Source: Bacillota bacterium (GTDB lineage: Bacteria > Bacillota > Bacilli > Alicyclobacillales > SLC66). Taken from it: DNA of 12,626 bases. The notes beneath the pieces were generated by a model, which was not told the DNA's origin, ran no database searches, and saw nothing but the letters and a program-made list of their open reading frames with translations. Positions 7,256 to 12,626 of the stretch are shown here, piece by piece (the stretch's first letter is position 1; each line of letters opens with the position of its first letter). The stretch spans positions 1 through 12,626 of the forward strand of contig JAJZZT010000136.1 in the NCBI GenBank assembly GCA_021797415.1, given 5' to 3'. The position numbers were made by a program, and so were the translations under genes.

Positions 7256-8176
7256 CTACCCCCTGAGTGCGGCGATCTCCTGCTGGACCTGGCTGTAGAA
7301 GTCACTGCGGAGGGTGTTCATCTCCGCGGTGGGGTAGCCGTGTGCCTGCAACTGGTCGCGCAGGGCGAACAGAACGTCGTTCACCTGGTCCTGCGCGCTG
7401 TTCTCCAGCGACACAAGCTGGGGGAGGGACTTGGCTTCGATCGCCAGCTTCGATCCTTTGCCCTGCTGGTAGTCTGTCCGGGCCTGATTGTACAGCGAGC
7501 TCAGCAAGCCCAGGTACTGGGAGCGGAGGGACTGCAACTGCGCGACGTAGGGCTGCACAATATCTGCTTCGGAGGGCATGGCCGCCTTGCCGCCGGCGCC
7601 GGTGAGCGATGAGCCGCCGTGCGATGAGGAAGGGCTGCCGGACGCGTCGCCGAGGGACGAGCTTGCGCCAGTCGCTCCGTCGGGAGCCGAGCCTACGCCC
7701 GCCGCGGCACCCGTCGTCCCGGTTCCCGATCGCGCAGTGTGTGTTTTCGCGGTTTGCGGCGCGCCAATCTGACCGAACAGGGACTGGACCGCGCTCGCCA
7801 CCGACGAGGCGCTGCCGCCGCCGTTGCCGCCCTCGGCGGGCTGGGTCTGCGACCGCACGGTGGACGGCTGGGAATGACCCGCGCCCTTGCCGTCAACTCG
7901 TCCTGCCGCCAGGGCTTTCGTCCCCCTCTGGCCGCCGCGCCCCGCAGGCAGGCCGCCGCCGCCGTGGCCACCACGCCCCGCGGTCAGCCCCCGCGTCCCG
8001 CCACCGCCGTGGCCTGTGCTGCCGCCCGCGTGTGAAGAGGAAGCCGTCGCGGAGTACGACGGGGGCTTGTGAGCGGTGGTGGAGAACAACAGGCCGCACC
8101 CCGTCGTCAAGAACATCGCGGCGACGGTCACCACGCCGATTCTGCCGATCCACCCCATCCAGGCGCCCCTACGCAT
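7256..8176 (-). CDS. Putative lipoprotein with Gly-rich linker and helical C-domain
   Basis: From the ATG at 8176 this is a 306-aa protein. It begins with a basic n-region, a hydrophobic core (VVTVAAMF) and a lipobox-like LTTGC, with Cys27 as the lipidation site, so it is probably anchored outside the membrane. Residues about 50-105 are a Gly-rich linker with three imperfect L-x-AGR repeats at 64, 76 and 89, then a Ser/Thr/Ala-rich stretch. The last 100 residues (about 205-306) are predicted helical, with regular Leu and Gln (QPYVAQLQSLRSQYL and on). The frame is also open upstream to an ATG at 8248, which would add 24 residues of permease-derived sequence and bury the signal peptide. I prefer 8176 because the truncated copy at 11029 starts at the equivalent ATG. 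It is probably the extracytoplasmic partner of the MacB-like transporter, by operon linkage; no family is recognised. Confidence 0.75.
   Translation of the reverse strand: MRRGAWMGWIGRIGVVTVAAMFLTTGCGLLFSTTAHKPPSYSATASSSHAGGSTGHGGGGTRGLTAGRGGHGGGGLPAGRGGQRGTKALAAGRVDGKGAGHSQPSTVRSQTQPAEGGNGGGSASSVASAVQSLFGQIGAPQTAKTHTARSGTGTTGAAAGVGSAPDGATGASSSLGDASGSPSSSHGGSSLTGAGGKAAMPSEADIVQPYVAQLQSLRSQYLGLLSSLYNQARTDYQQGKGSKLAIEAKSLPQLVSLENSAQDQVNDVLFALRDQLQAHGYPTAEMNTLRSDFYSQVQQEIAALRG
8039..8176 (-). repeat. Direct repeat, copy A (lipoprotein gene start)
   Basis: These 138 bases align without gaps to 10892-11029 in the same orientation, with about 12 mismatches by eye (roughly 91% identity). They encode the signal peptide, lipobox and first residues of the lipoprotein. 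Here the repeat continues into the complete gene. The two copies bracket the AAA/DUF4276 module, so homologous recombination between them would excise it. Confidence 0.85.
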
Positions 8177-8248
8177 GGCGCAGTTCAGCCGTCCCCTGTA
8201 GTCCCGCATGCTGTGCAATGCGACCGAAAAGCTGCGCAATAATCTCAT
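8177..8248 (-). pseudogene. Remnant of MacB-like permease (first ~20 codons only)
   Basis: The ATG at 8248 begins a 20-residue match to the N-terminus of the intact permease at 12245 (MRLLRSFSVALHSM against MRFLRSFSVALHSM, then DYRGR against DYKGR). After the codons for GR, where the intact gene enters its first membrane segment, the homology stops. Four codons later the lipoprotein ATG follows. Nearly 390 codons are thus missing. The strong SD (GGGAGG, 7 nt before the ATG) and the ATGA overlap with the upstream mini-ATPase frame are kept, and the stub reads in frame into the lipoprotein gene. It cannot encode a transporter; it may survive as a translated leader for the lipoprotein. Confidence 0.75.
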
Positions 8249-8273
8249 GACAGGACCTCCCGCGCGTCCGCCG
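8189..8273 (-). repeat. Direct repeat pair, ATPase end / permease start
   Basis: These 85 bases align without gaps to 12186-12270 in the same orientation, with about 8 mismatches (roughly 91% identity). They cover the last codons of the ATPase gene, the SD, the ATGA overlap and the first 20 codons of the permease. Similarity drops at 8188, exactly where the permease stub ends, and becomes low-complexity beyond 8273. Confidence 0.8.
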
Positions 8274-8400
8274 TTCCTGTCGCCGAGACGGGACCGGCCA
8301 CCGATGGGTCGACCGCCAGATCCGGGTCGGCCGCAGTGGGAATCCTGCTCCGCCCGTCCATGACGGTCTTGGTGATGCCTGTAAGTGTGATCATGGTCAT
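8245..8400 (-). pseudogene. Internally deleted MacB-like ATPase, 51-aa remnant
   Basis: An ATG at 8400 with AAGGGAGA upstream opens a 51-codon frame. Its first 12 residues, MTMITLTGITKT, are the typical N-terminal strand of MacB/LolD-type ATPases (ITLTGITKTY). The rest is an Ala/Pro-rich tail ending ADAREVLS, nearly the same as the ADERETLS end of the intact ATPase at 12242. Walker A, signature, Walker B and H-loop are all missing, so around 200 codons have been lost while the reading frame stayed open to the original stop. That stop overlaps the permease-stub ATG by 4 nt, as in the intact operon. Too short for length-filtered gene callers. It is non-functional as an ATPase; a role as a leader peptide is possible. 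Confidence 0.7.
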
Positions 8401-8600
8401 CACCCTGTCTCCCTTGAAAATGTGCTTATGCTATCCGCTGTTCCTATTATTTTTTGCGCATCCATATGACCGCGCCGTAAGCGACGAATCTGCCAATCCA
8501 TTTGTAACGCATCCAACCATACAAACAGGGCATGAACGGTGCAGAAGCTTTCTTTTACGGCACCACTTCATCATATTGCGAGGGTATCAGTCTGTCTCGG

Positions 8601-9263
8601 CTAAGCTCTGGTCTCCGTTAAGCCCTTGATTTGCCGAAGAAAATGCTGAAAGCTGGGCGAAGCATTGCGTTCCATGTCAATTAGAGGGCCTATCCTGCGA
8701 GCCCATTCCGATTTGCGCTGGCCAATGACTCGATAGCCCATTCGCTTTAGGCCGCCAATTCTTTCAGGGCAGACGGCGTCTGCAAGCAGTTCCCAGGTCT
8801 CACATATTGAGTCCTGTCGATAGCGTTCGAGGATGTCTCTTCTCGCTCTCGGGTAGGCCGTGAGCACTGCATCTTTATCGCCCAGGAGCCATGCCTCAAT
8901 TTCCTCAATCGCGATACAGAAAATGGCGTGTGGCTTAGGATAACAGTTGTTGAGAATGCCTGTCATTTGCCGGTTGAGCTCGACGCAGTCAGAAGAATCG
9001 CTGTCAACAACCACCATGACGGCTTGGTTCGCGGAAAGACTCCTTCCGTATCCGCGGAGTAGCCTTGGTAATTGGTCGAGCAAGATACGCTTGTCAGGGC
9101 TCGTTGAGCTTTGTTTCGCGGGTATCTTGCCAAGTCCCTTATAATGATGCATCCTATAGGTGAAAGTATACGCAGACGGATCTGCACTCTTCAGTCTTTC
9201 AAGCAACAAGCCCACCAAGGTGGCGCCGGACTGATCCTCCAGCAATATCTCCAAGTGTTCCAC
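8601..9263 (-). CDS. DUF4276 (TOPRIM-like) family protein
   Basis: About 220 aa with the hallmarks of DUF4276: an N-terminal strand and acidic motif LLEDQSG, a KGLGKIP loop, VVVDSDSSDC as the central Asp-bearing TOPRIM-like motif, AIEEIEAWLLGD, and a C-terminal SPSFQHFL. DUF4276 and related TOPRIM-like proteins are usually paired with an AAA ATPase in OLD-, AbiL- and PARIS-like abortive-infection pairs, where the TOPRIM half is thought to be the nuclease effector. The frame is open to a TTG at 9281, overlapping the ATPase gene by 8 nt. I prefer the GTG at 9263 because GAGGTG lies six bases upstream and MEHLEILLEDQS is the typical family start; the two genes are then 10 nt apart. Acidic residues look intact, so the protein is probably active. 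Confidence 0.85.
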   Translation of the reverse strand: MEHLEILLEDQSGATLVGLLLERLKSADPSAYTFTYRMHHYKGLGKIPAKQSSTSPDKRILLDQLPRLLRGYGRSLSANQAVMVVVDSDSSDCVELNRQMTGILNNCYPKPHAIFCIAIEEIEAWLLGDKDAVLTAYPRARRDILERYRQDSICETWELLADAVCPERIGGLKRMGYRVIGQRKSEWARRIGPLIDMERNASPSFQHFLRQIKGLTETRA

Positions 9264-9273
9264 GATAGACACC

Positions 9274-10488
9274 TCATCCAAAATAGTCGCTATACCATAA
9301 ATTACCCAATTCCATTCCTTCCTCTGTGAGACTTACCACAATGGGATCTACGCTCGCTCGCTTTATAGAAGAAAACCCATTTACACCCTTTTCTAGAATC
9401 CACACTTCGTCAGGACTAAGCGCGTTGACAAAGTAGGGGCTGTGGGTGGTTACAAAAATTTGCGAATGCCTCTTCCTTTGGATGGTCACATGCTCCTTAA
9501 ACTCGTTGGCCAGTGTCTCGAGAAGTTTGTGATAGAGCCCGTTTTCTGGCTCCTCAATGCAAATAAAGGGGCGTTGTGTAGGTTCTTGCAGCAGCAGCAT
9601 GTACGCAAACAATTTCAAAGTTCCATCAGACATCTGCTGGGAGTTGAACGGGTCAACGAAACCCTTGTCATTAAATTGCAGCAAGAGTCGATCATCGTCC
9701 GTTCGTTTTGTCGAGATCTTGTCGATGCCCGGTATTTTCTCGGATATGGTCTGCAATATCTCGTGAAACCCTTTCGGGTTTTCTCGTTCCATGTACTGGA
9801 CGACATTTCCCAGATTATCGCCATGGATGTTCAGGTATTTCTGCGGACCCGCCATTGGCAGACTTCTTGCGGCGTCGGGAGAGAAGTAGTTGAGGTACCA
9901 TCCTTCCAGGAAATTTCGGAACTTTTCGATTCGCGGATGTTCCTTCAATGCCCCGTACGTCGCGATGGCGAGATGGCGTGCGTCTGCCAGATCTACCGCA
10001 ATCTTCTCGGACTCTTCATCTCCGTAGCTCGTGCCCTTCCACGCAATCCCTTTGCCACTTTCCAAGTTCAAAAAGGAGAACGGCTGGCCCGTCGATTGTC
10101 CTTTTCGGCGCTGTCGGAGGCGCTCCGATTTCACGAACGGACGCTGATCTTTGTCAAGGGAGATCTCAAGTTCATAAGTGATTGGGCGCTCCGTAGAGTC
10201 TTCCCGGTAGTAAATCTCGAAGCGAATGCTACCTTCCTGGCCCATGGACACCAGCCGCGGGAATCCGCCGCGCTGCTTCAGGTCGCATGCTTCTTCAACG
10301 CCTACCTTCAAGCAATCGGCAAGAAAGCCGAACGCGTCGAAGAGAGTACTCTTTCCAACACCGTTTCTGCCAATGACAGCCACCAGTGGAGTCAACTTCC
10401 CGGAGCTGGAATCGTTCCAGAGTTTCCCCAGCTTGATGTCCTTGAGAACACCAAAATTATGCACCCGGAAACCCTCAATCATGCCCAT
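9274..10488 (-). CDS. OLD/SMC-like AAA ATPase of a two-gene defence pair
   Basis: A 404-aa AAA_21-type ATPase. After an opening strand (IEGFRVHNFGVLKD) it has Walker A GRNGVGKST at 40-48, an SDGT signature motif shortly before the C-terminal third, Walker B FICIEEPENG at 308-317 and the H-loop motif THSP at 348-351, all typical of OLD, RecF and AbiL-like ATPases. No TOPRIM domain is fused; that function is probably supplied by the DUF4276 gene just downstream. The frame runs upstream to 10680, but the ATG at 10488 is preceded by GAAGGGG eight bases away and gives the normal family N-terminus, so the extra 64 residues are probably not translated. It likely senses a phage trigger and controls its partner; this is inferred from related pairs. 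A 355-codon antisense ORF over this gene is a shadow. Confidence 0.88.
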   Translation of the reverse strand: MGMIEGFRVHNFGVLKDIKLGKLWNDSSSGKLTPLVAVIGRNGVGKSTLFDAFGFLADCLKVGVEEACDLKQRGGFPRLVSMGQEGSIRFEIYYREDSTERPITYELEISLDKDQRPFVKSERLRQRRKGQSTGQPFSFLNLESGKGIAWKGTSYGDEESEKIAVDLADARHLAIATYGALKEHPRIEKFRNFLEGWYLNYFSPDAARSLPMAGPQKYLNIHGDNLGNVVQYMERENPKGFHEILQTISEKIPGIDKISTKRTDDDRLLLQFNDKGFVDPFNSQQMSDGTLKLFAYMLLLQEPTQRPFICIEEPENGLYHKLLETLANEFKEHVTIQRKRHSQIFVTTHSPYFVNALSPDEVWILEKGVNGFSSIKRASVDPIVVSLTEEGMELGNLWYSDYFG

Positions 10489-10592
10489 GGCAATAACCCC
10501 TTCGGATAGTTTCCATTGATCAGGTACACCCGCGATCCCAAGTCTAACTGTTGCATGTAGCAGAAGTTGTGTGCTCATCATGGTTCTCGTCG

Positions 10593-10754
10593 CTACCAGT
10601 ATAGGGCGTGGGGTTGCCCGTGTATAGTGCGTACCCGCGCAGGTCTTATTGATCGGACCCTGGTGAATAGGGCTGTCCATTGTCGGCGTCGCTGTTCTTC
10701 CCGACTTTGCTTGCTAGGGCGGACCCGCCGACGATCGAGGCGAGTCCCTGCCAT
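10593..10754 (-). CDS. Small Arg-rich ORF upstream of the AAA ATPase
   Basis: A 53-codon frame starts at an ATG at 10754, with a very strong SD (GGAGGGG at 10767-10761, six bases away) just downstream of a good promoter. The peptide is highly basic, with about a quarter Arg, and I recognise no family. It ends 104 nt before the ATPase start. It could be a small DNA-binding or leader protein of the AAA/DUF4276 module, or a chance frame over a ribosome binding site belonging to an older, lost gene. The SD is the main support. Confidence 0.35.
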   Translation of the reverse strand: MAGTRLDRRRVRPSKQSREEQRRRQWTALFTRVRSIRPARVRTIHGQPHALYW

Positions 10755-10775
10755 TTTGCACCCCTCCGTAGTTAT

Positions 10776-10805
10776 AATATACAAATTGTGTGCTCGTGGA
10801 TACAA
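10776..10805 (-). promoter_or_regulatory. Probable promoter of the AAA/DUF4276 module
   Basis: On the minus strand TTGTAT (10805-10800) and TATATT (10781-10776) are 18 nt apart, in a locally AT-rich patch. Transcription would start near 10769, only a couple of bases before the GGAGGGG of the small Arg-rich ORF, and would run into the AAA ATPase and DUF4276 genes. A 10-bp direct repeat, TTGTGTGCTC (plus strand 10567-10576 and 10786-10795), has one copy inside the spacer of this promoter and could be a binding site. Confidence 0.45.
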
Positions 10806-10891
10806 TTCGTGGCGGCTCTCTTACCACTTACATGTGGACGATGACGCTGTTCGTACAGAAAAAGTCCCCGTTGACGAGAATACCACGTTGG

Positions 10892-11029
10892 GGAAGCCGT
10901 CGCGGAGTGCGACGGGGGCTTGTGAGCAGTGGTGGAGAACAACAGGCCGCACCCCGCCGTCAAGAACATCGCGGCGATGGTCACAACGCCTATTCTGTCG
11001 ATCCGCCTCATCCAGCCGGCCCTACTCAT
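10892..11029 (-). pseudogene. Truncated 5' fragment of the lipoprotein gene (direct repeat, copy B)
   Basis: The ATG at 11029 overlaps the permease stop by 8 nt and encodes a signal peptide and lipobox-like LTAGC nearly identical to those of the complete lipoprotein gene at 8176 (about 35 of 46 residues match). Homology ends abruptly at 10892, after SATAS. The frame then runs through unrelated codons to a stop at 10772, making an 85-aa product without the linker or helical domain. The gene is thus cut by the AAA/DUF4276 module; its missing 3' part corresponds to 7256-8038. This segment is also the right-hand copy of the 138-bp direct repeat. Confidence 0.8.
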
Positions 11030-12245
11030 AGCGCAGCGCATCCACCGGCTGAATGCGCACCGCCTTCCAGGCCGGCGCCAGTCCGAACACCAATCCTGTG
11101 ACAATCGAGAAGGCGAGGCTGTATTCGATCACATAACCCGGCATCTGCGTCGATAGCGCGGGGAAGTAGTGTCCCAGCAGCTTGAGCAGCCCAAAGCTCG
11201 CGCCAAGACCGATGCCCGAGCCCGCCAGGCTGATCACCAGCGCTTCGGTCAAAAACTGCAACAACACCTGATACGACTTGGCGCCGACCGCTTTGCGCAG
11301 GCCGATCTCGCGCGTGCGCTCATTCACCACGAGCAGCATCACGTTCATGATCCCGATGCCGCTCACGAGAAACGAAACGGCCGCGATGCCGACGGTGACC
11401 GCGGTGACGAGTTTCATCAATATGTCCACGAGGTGCAGGGCCTCATTCGCCCGAACAAGCATGTAATTCTTCGTGCCGTGATGATCGCTTGAGATCACGC
11501 CGTCAATCTGGCTTGACACCGCATCGATCGACGCGTGGTTGCCGACCGTGAAAAAGATCATCGAGGCGTAGTGGAGGCTCGTCGTGTCGATCACCAGCGG
11601 GTATTCCGTGTAGGCCCGCTGGTCGAAATTGAACCCGATCAACTCTTTTGGCGCCAGCACGCCGACGACGCGAAACGGCACACCCTTGATCACGACGGTC
11701 TTGCCGATCGCATTCGCCTTGCCGAACAGCGTCTGCTTGGTCCAAGCGCCCAGCACGACCGACTGGGCCATCTGCTTCATGTCCGCCTGGTCAAGCCAGC
11801 GGCCTTCCGCCATCGTGAGCCGGAAGACCTTGTCAAACTCGGGTGTCGTCCCCGTGTAGAGGATCTCCGTCGATTTCTGTCCGTAGTGGGCGGAGGAGAC
11901 AATCTCCGTCTGCGGAACCGCCGCCACAACGCCGGGGACCCGCTTTTGCACATTGACCGCATCCTGGTAGGTGAGCGTGCTGTTCAGCGTCGTGATCGAC
12001 AGCAGCGTGCTCAAATCAAACTGTCCCACCTTGCGGTTGAGCACGCGGCCCGGCATGGCGACGATCTGGCGCAGGCCAAAACTCTGCACCTGGCCCTCGA
12101 CGCTGAGCTGGAAATTGTGCAGCAGGGCCAGGAGAAAGGCGAGCAGGAGCGAACTGACGAGCATTCCGAGCAACGCCAGAAAGGTCCGTCCCTTGTAATC
12201 CCACATGCTGTGCAAAGCGACCGAAAAGCTGCGCAAGAATCTCAT
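11022..12245 (-). CDS. MacB-like ABC transporter permease
   Basis: A complete 407-aa permease of the MacB/FtsX type. The order is: a short cytoplasmic start (MRFLRSFSVALHSM), TM1 at about 22-45, a MacB_PCD extracytoplasmic domain (about 50-270), then three C-terminal membrane segments. The canonical FtsX coupling motif, IGIMNVMLLVVNERTREIGLRKAVGAK, appears in the window's translation as SGIGIMNVML followed by ERTREIGLRKAVGA. It ends AVRIQPVDALRYE, the family's usual end. The SD GGGAG lies eight bases before the ATG. The start overlaps the ATPase stop by 4 nt, and the stop overlaps the truncated lipoprotein start by 8 nt. MacB-type systems do not pump across the membrane but use ATP to drive extracytoplasmic work or export from the outer leaflet; the substrate is unknown. 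Confidence 0.93.
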   Translation of the reverse strand: MRFLRSFSVALHSMWDYKGRTFLALLGMLVSSLLLAFLLALLHNFQLSVEGQVQSFGLRQIVAMPGRVLNRKVGQFDLSTLLSITTLNSTLTYQDAVNVQKRVPGVVAAVPQTEIVSSAHYGQKSTEILYTGTTPEFDKVFRLTMAEGRWLDQADMKQMAQSVVLGAWTKQTLFGKANAIGKTVVIKGVPFRVVGVLAPKELIGFNFDQRAYTEYPLVIDTTSLHYASMIFFTVGNHASIDAVSSQIDGVISSDHHGTKNYMLVRANEALHLVDILMKLVTAVTVGIAAVSFLVSGIGIMNVMLLVVNERTREIGLRKAVGAKSYQVLLQFLTEALVISLAGSGIGLGASFGLLKLLGHYFPALSTQMPGYVIEYSLAFSIVTGLVFGLAPAWKAVRIQPVDALRYE

Positions 12246-12270
12246 GACAGGGTCTCCCGCTCGTCCGCCG
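12186..12270 (-). repeat. Direct repeat pair, intact-operon copy
   Basis: This is the right-hand partner of 8189-8273 and spans the end of the ATPase gene and the first 20 codons of the permease. Recombination between the two would delete about 4 kb, including permease and defence module, and leave the full ATPase followed by the permease stub and complete lipoprotein. Confidence 0.8.
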
Positions 12271-12626
12271 GGGCAGAGGAGGCTGCGTGAATCTGTGCCA
12301 GGGGCGAGGAGGCCGGAGCGGTTGCAAGGGCAGAGCCAAGCGTCTTCGCAGGGTCAGCGGCAAGACCTGTCGCCGCCTGCGAACCGGGCGCCGCGACCGT
12401 CGCGACAGGGGCGGCCGCCGAGGGCGAGTCCGCCAGCCCAGCCGTCGTGACGGGGCCGACCGCAGCCGGAGAGCCGCCAAAGTCGTACGCCGAGATGCGA
12501 CCGCCCTGGATGCGCAGACAGCGATCCGCAATGCGGGCCGACTCGGTGTCGTGCGTCACCATGACGATGGTCCGGCCCTGCCGCCGCAATTGGGAGAAGA
12601 TGCCGAGGATGTCGCGCTTGGCGTCG
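12242..12626 (-). CDS. MacB/LolD-type ABC transporter ATPase, C-terminal part
   Basis: The gene enters from the right edge; 127 codons are visible. The stretch begins DAKRDILGIF, the helix after Walker B, followed by the H-loop strand IVMVTHD and the usual RIADRCLRIQGGRI end of MacB/LolD ATPases. An odd extension of about 80 residues follows, rich in Ala, Pro, Ser and Gly and ending ADERETLS; normal family members stop within a few residues of GRI. A shorter version of the same tail survives in the collapsed copy at 8245-8400, so the extension is a fixed trait of this transporter family. The stop overlaps the permease ATG (ATGA). It powers the permease; Walker A, signature and Walker B lie outside the window. 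Confidence 0.92.
   Translation of the reverse strand, partial: DAKRDILGIFSQLRRQGRTIVMVTHDTESARIADRCLRIQGGRISAYDFGGSPAAVGPVTTAGLADSPSAAAPVATVAAPGSQAATGLAADPAKTLGSALATAPASSPLAQIHAASSAPADERETLS

Noticed and set aside
7609..8250. 213-codon plus-strand ORF
   Set aside because: It is antisense to the lipoprotein and consists mostly of Arg, Pro and Ser from its GC-rich repeats.
8336..8629. 97-codon plus-strand ORF
   Set aside because: It overlaps the mini-ATPase remnant and the DUF4276 end, has no SD, and shows no motif.
9442..10509. 355-codon plus-strand ORF
   Set aside because: It is antisense to the clearly conserved AAA ATPase, and its translation is low-quality (Cys- and Arg-rich, no domain).
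11535..12290. 251-codon plus-strand ORF
   Set aside because: It is antisense to the MacB-like permease, with His/Asp/Arg-rich translation typical of GC-rich shadows.
1..12626. CRISPR array, tRNA or rRNA genes
   Set aside because: No regularly spaced repeats, tRNA-like cloverleaf or rRNA-like sequence was seen on either strand.

Overview
The window looks like a chromosomal segment of a moderately GC-rich bacterium. Strong GGAGG-type ribosome binding sites, a MacB-like ABC operon and a lipoprotein with a short signal peptide suggest a Bacillota, perhaps a relative of Alicyclobacillus. That taxonomic guess rests on feel alone. The window reads as an accessory (defence) island set into GC-rich chromosomal sequence: both ends and the transporter region are GC-rich, while the two inserted blocks (about 150-6850 and 8400-10890) are visibly more AT-rich, especially at 330-430.

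Left part (plus strand). A GC-rich 3' gene end (2-121) is followed by an AT-rich promoter region and a tightly coupled four-gene operon, 470-6832. It encodes a NERD nuclease-like domain fused to a protein kinase, a second protein kinase, a 960-aa UPF1/Dna2-type SF1 helicase, and a 408-aa protein of unknown family with a probable N-terminal winged helix. Neighbouring genes overlap by 4, 7 and 4 nt, so they are very likely co-translated. Kinase plus SF1 helicase recalls the Mokosh anti-phage system, and NERD-kinases recall PglW of BREX/Pgl, but no PLD nuclease, methylase or PglZ is visible. It is best treated as a candidate undescribed or variant defence system.

Middle. A 423-bp convergent intergenic region (6833-7255) holds one strong imperfect hairpin and no convincing gene.

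Right part (minus strand). Reading from the right edge leftwards there is a MacB-like ATPase (partial), its FtsX/MacB permease, and the first 46 or so codons of a lipoprotein gene, which then breaks off at about 10892. Next comes a module with a promoter, a small Arg-rich ORF, an SMC/OLD-like AAA ATPase and a DUF4276 TOPRIM-like protein, a typical two-gene abortive-infection pair. Beyond it lies a second, collapsed copy of the ABC operon. Here the ATPase is reduced to a 51-aa start-plus-tail peptide, the permease to its first 20 or so codons, and then a complete lipoprotein gene follows.

The AAA/DUF4276 module therefore lies between two direct copies (138 bp, about 91% identical) of the lipoprotein gene start. 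Recombination between them would delete the module and restore a continuous ATPase-permease-lipoprotein operon. This arrangement, together with the collapsed mini-operon, is the most unusual architecture in the window; the four-gene kinase/helicase operon is the best candidate for a new biological system.
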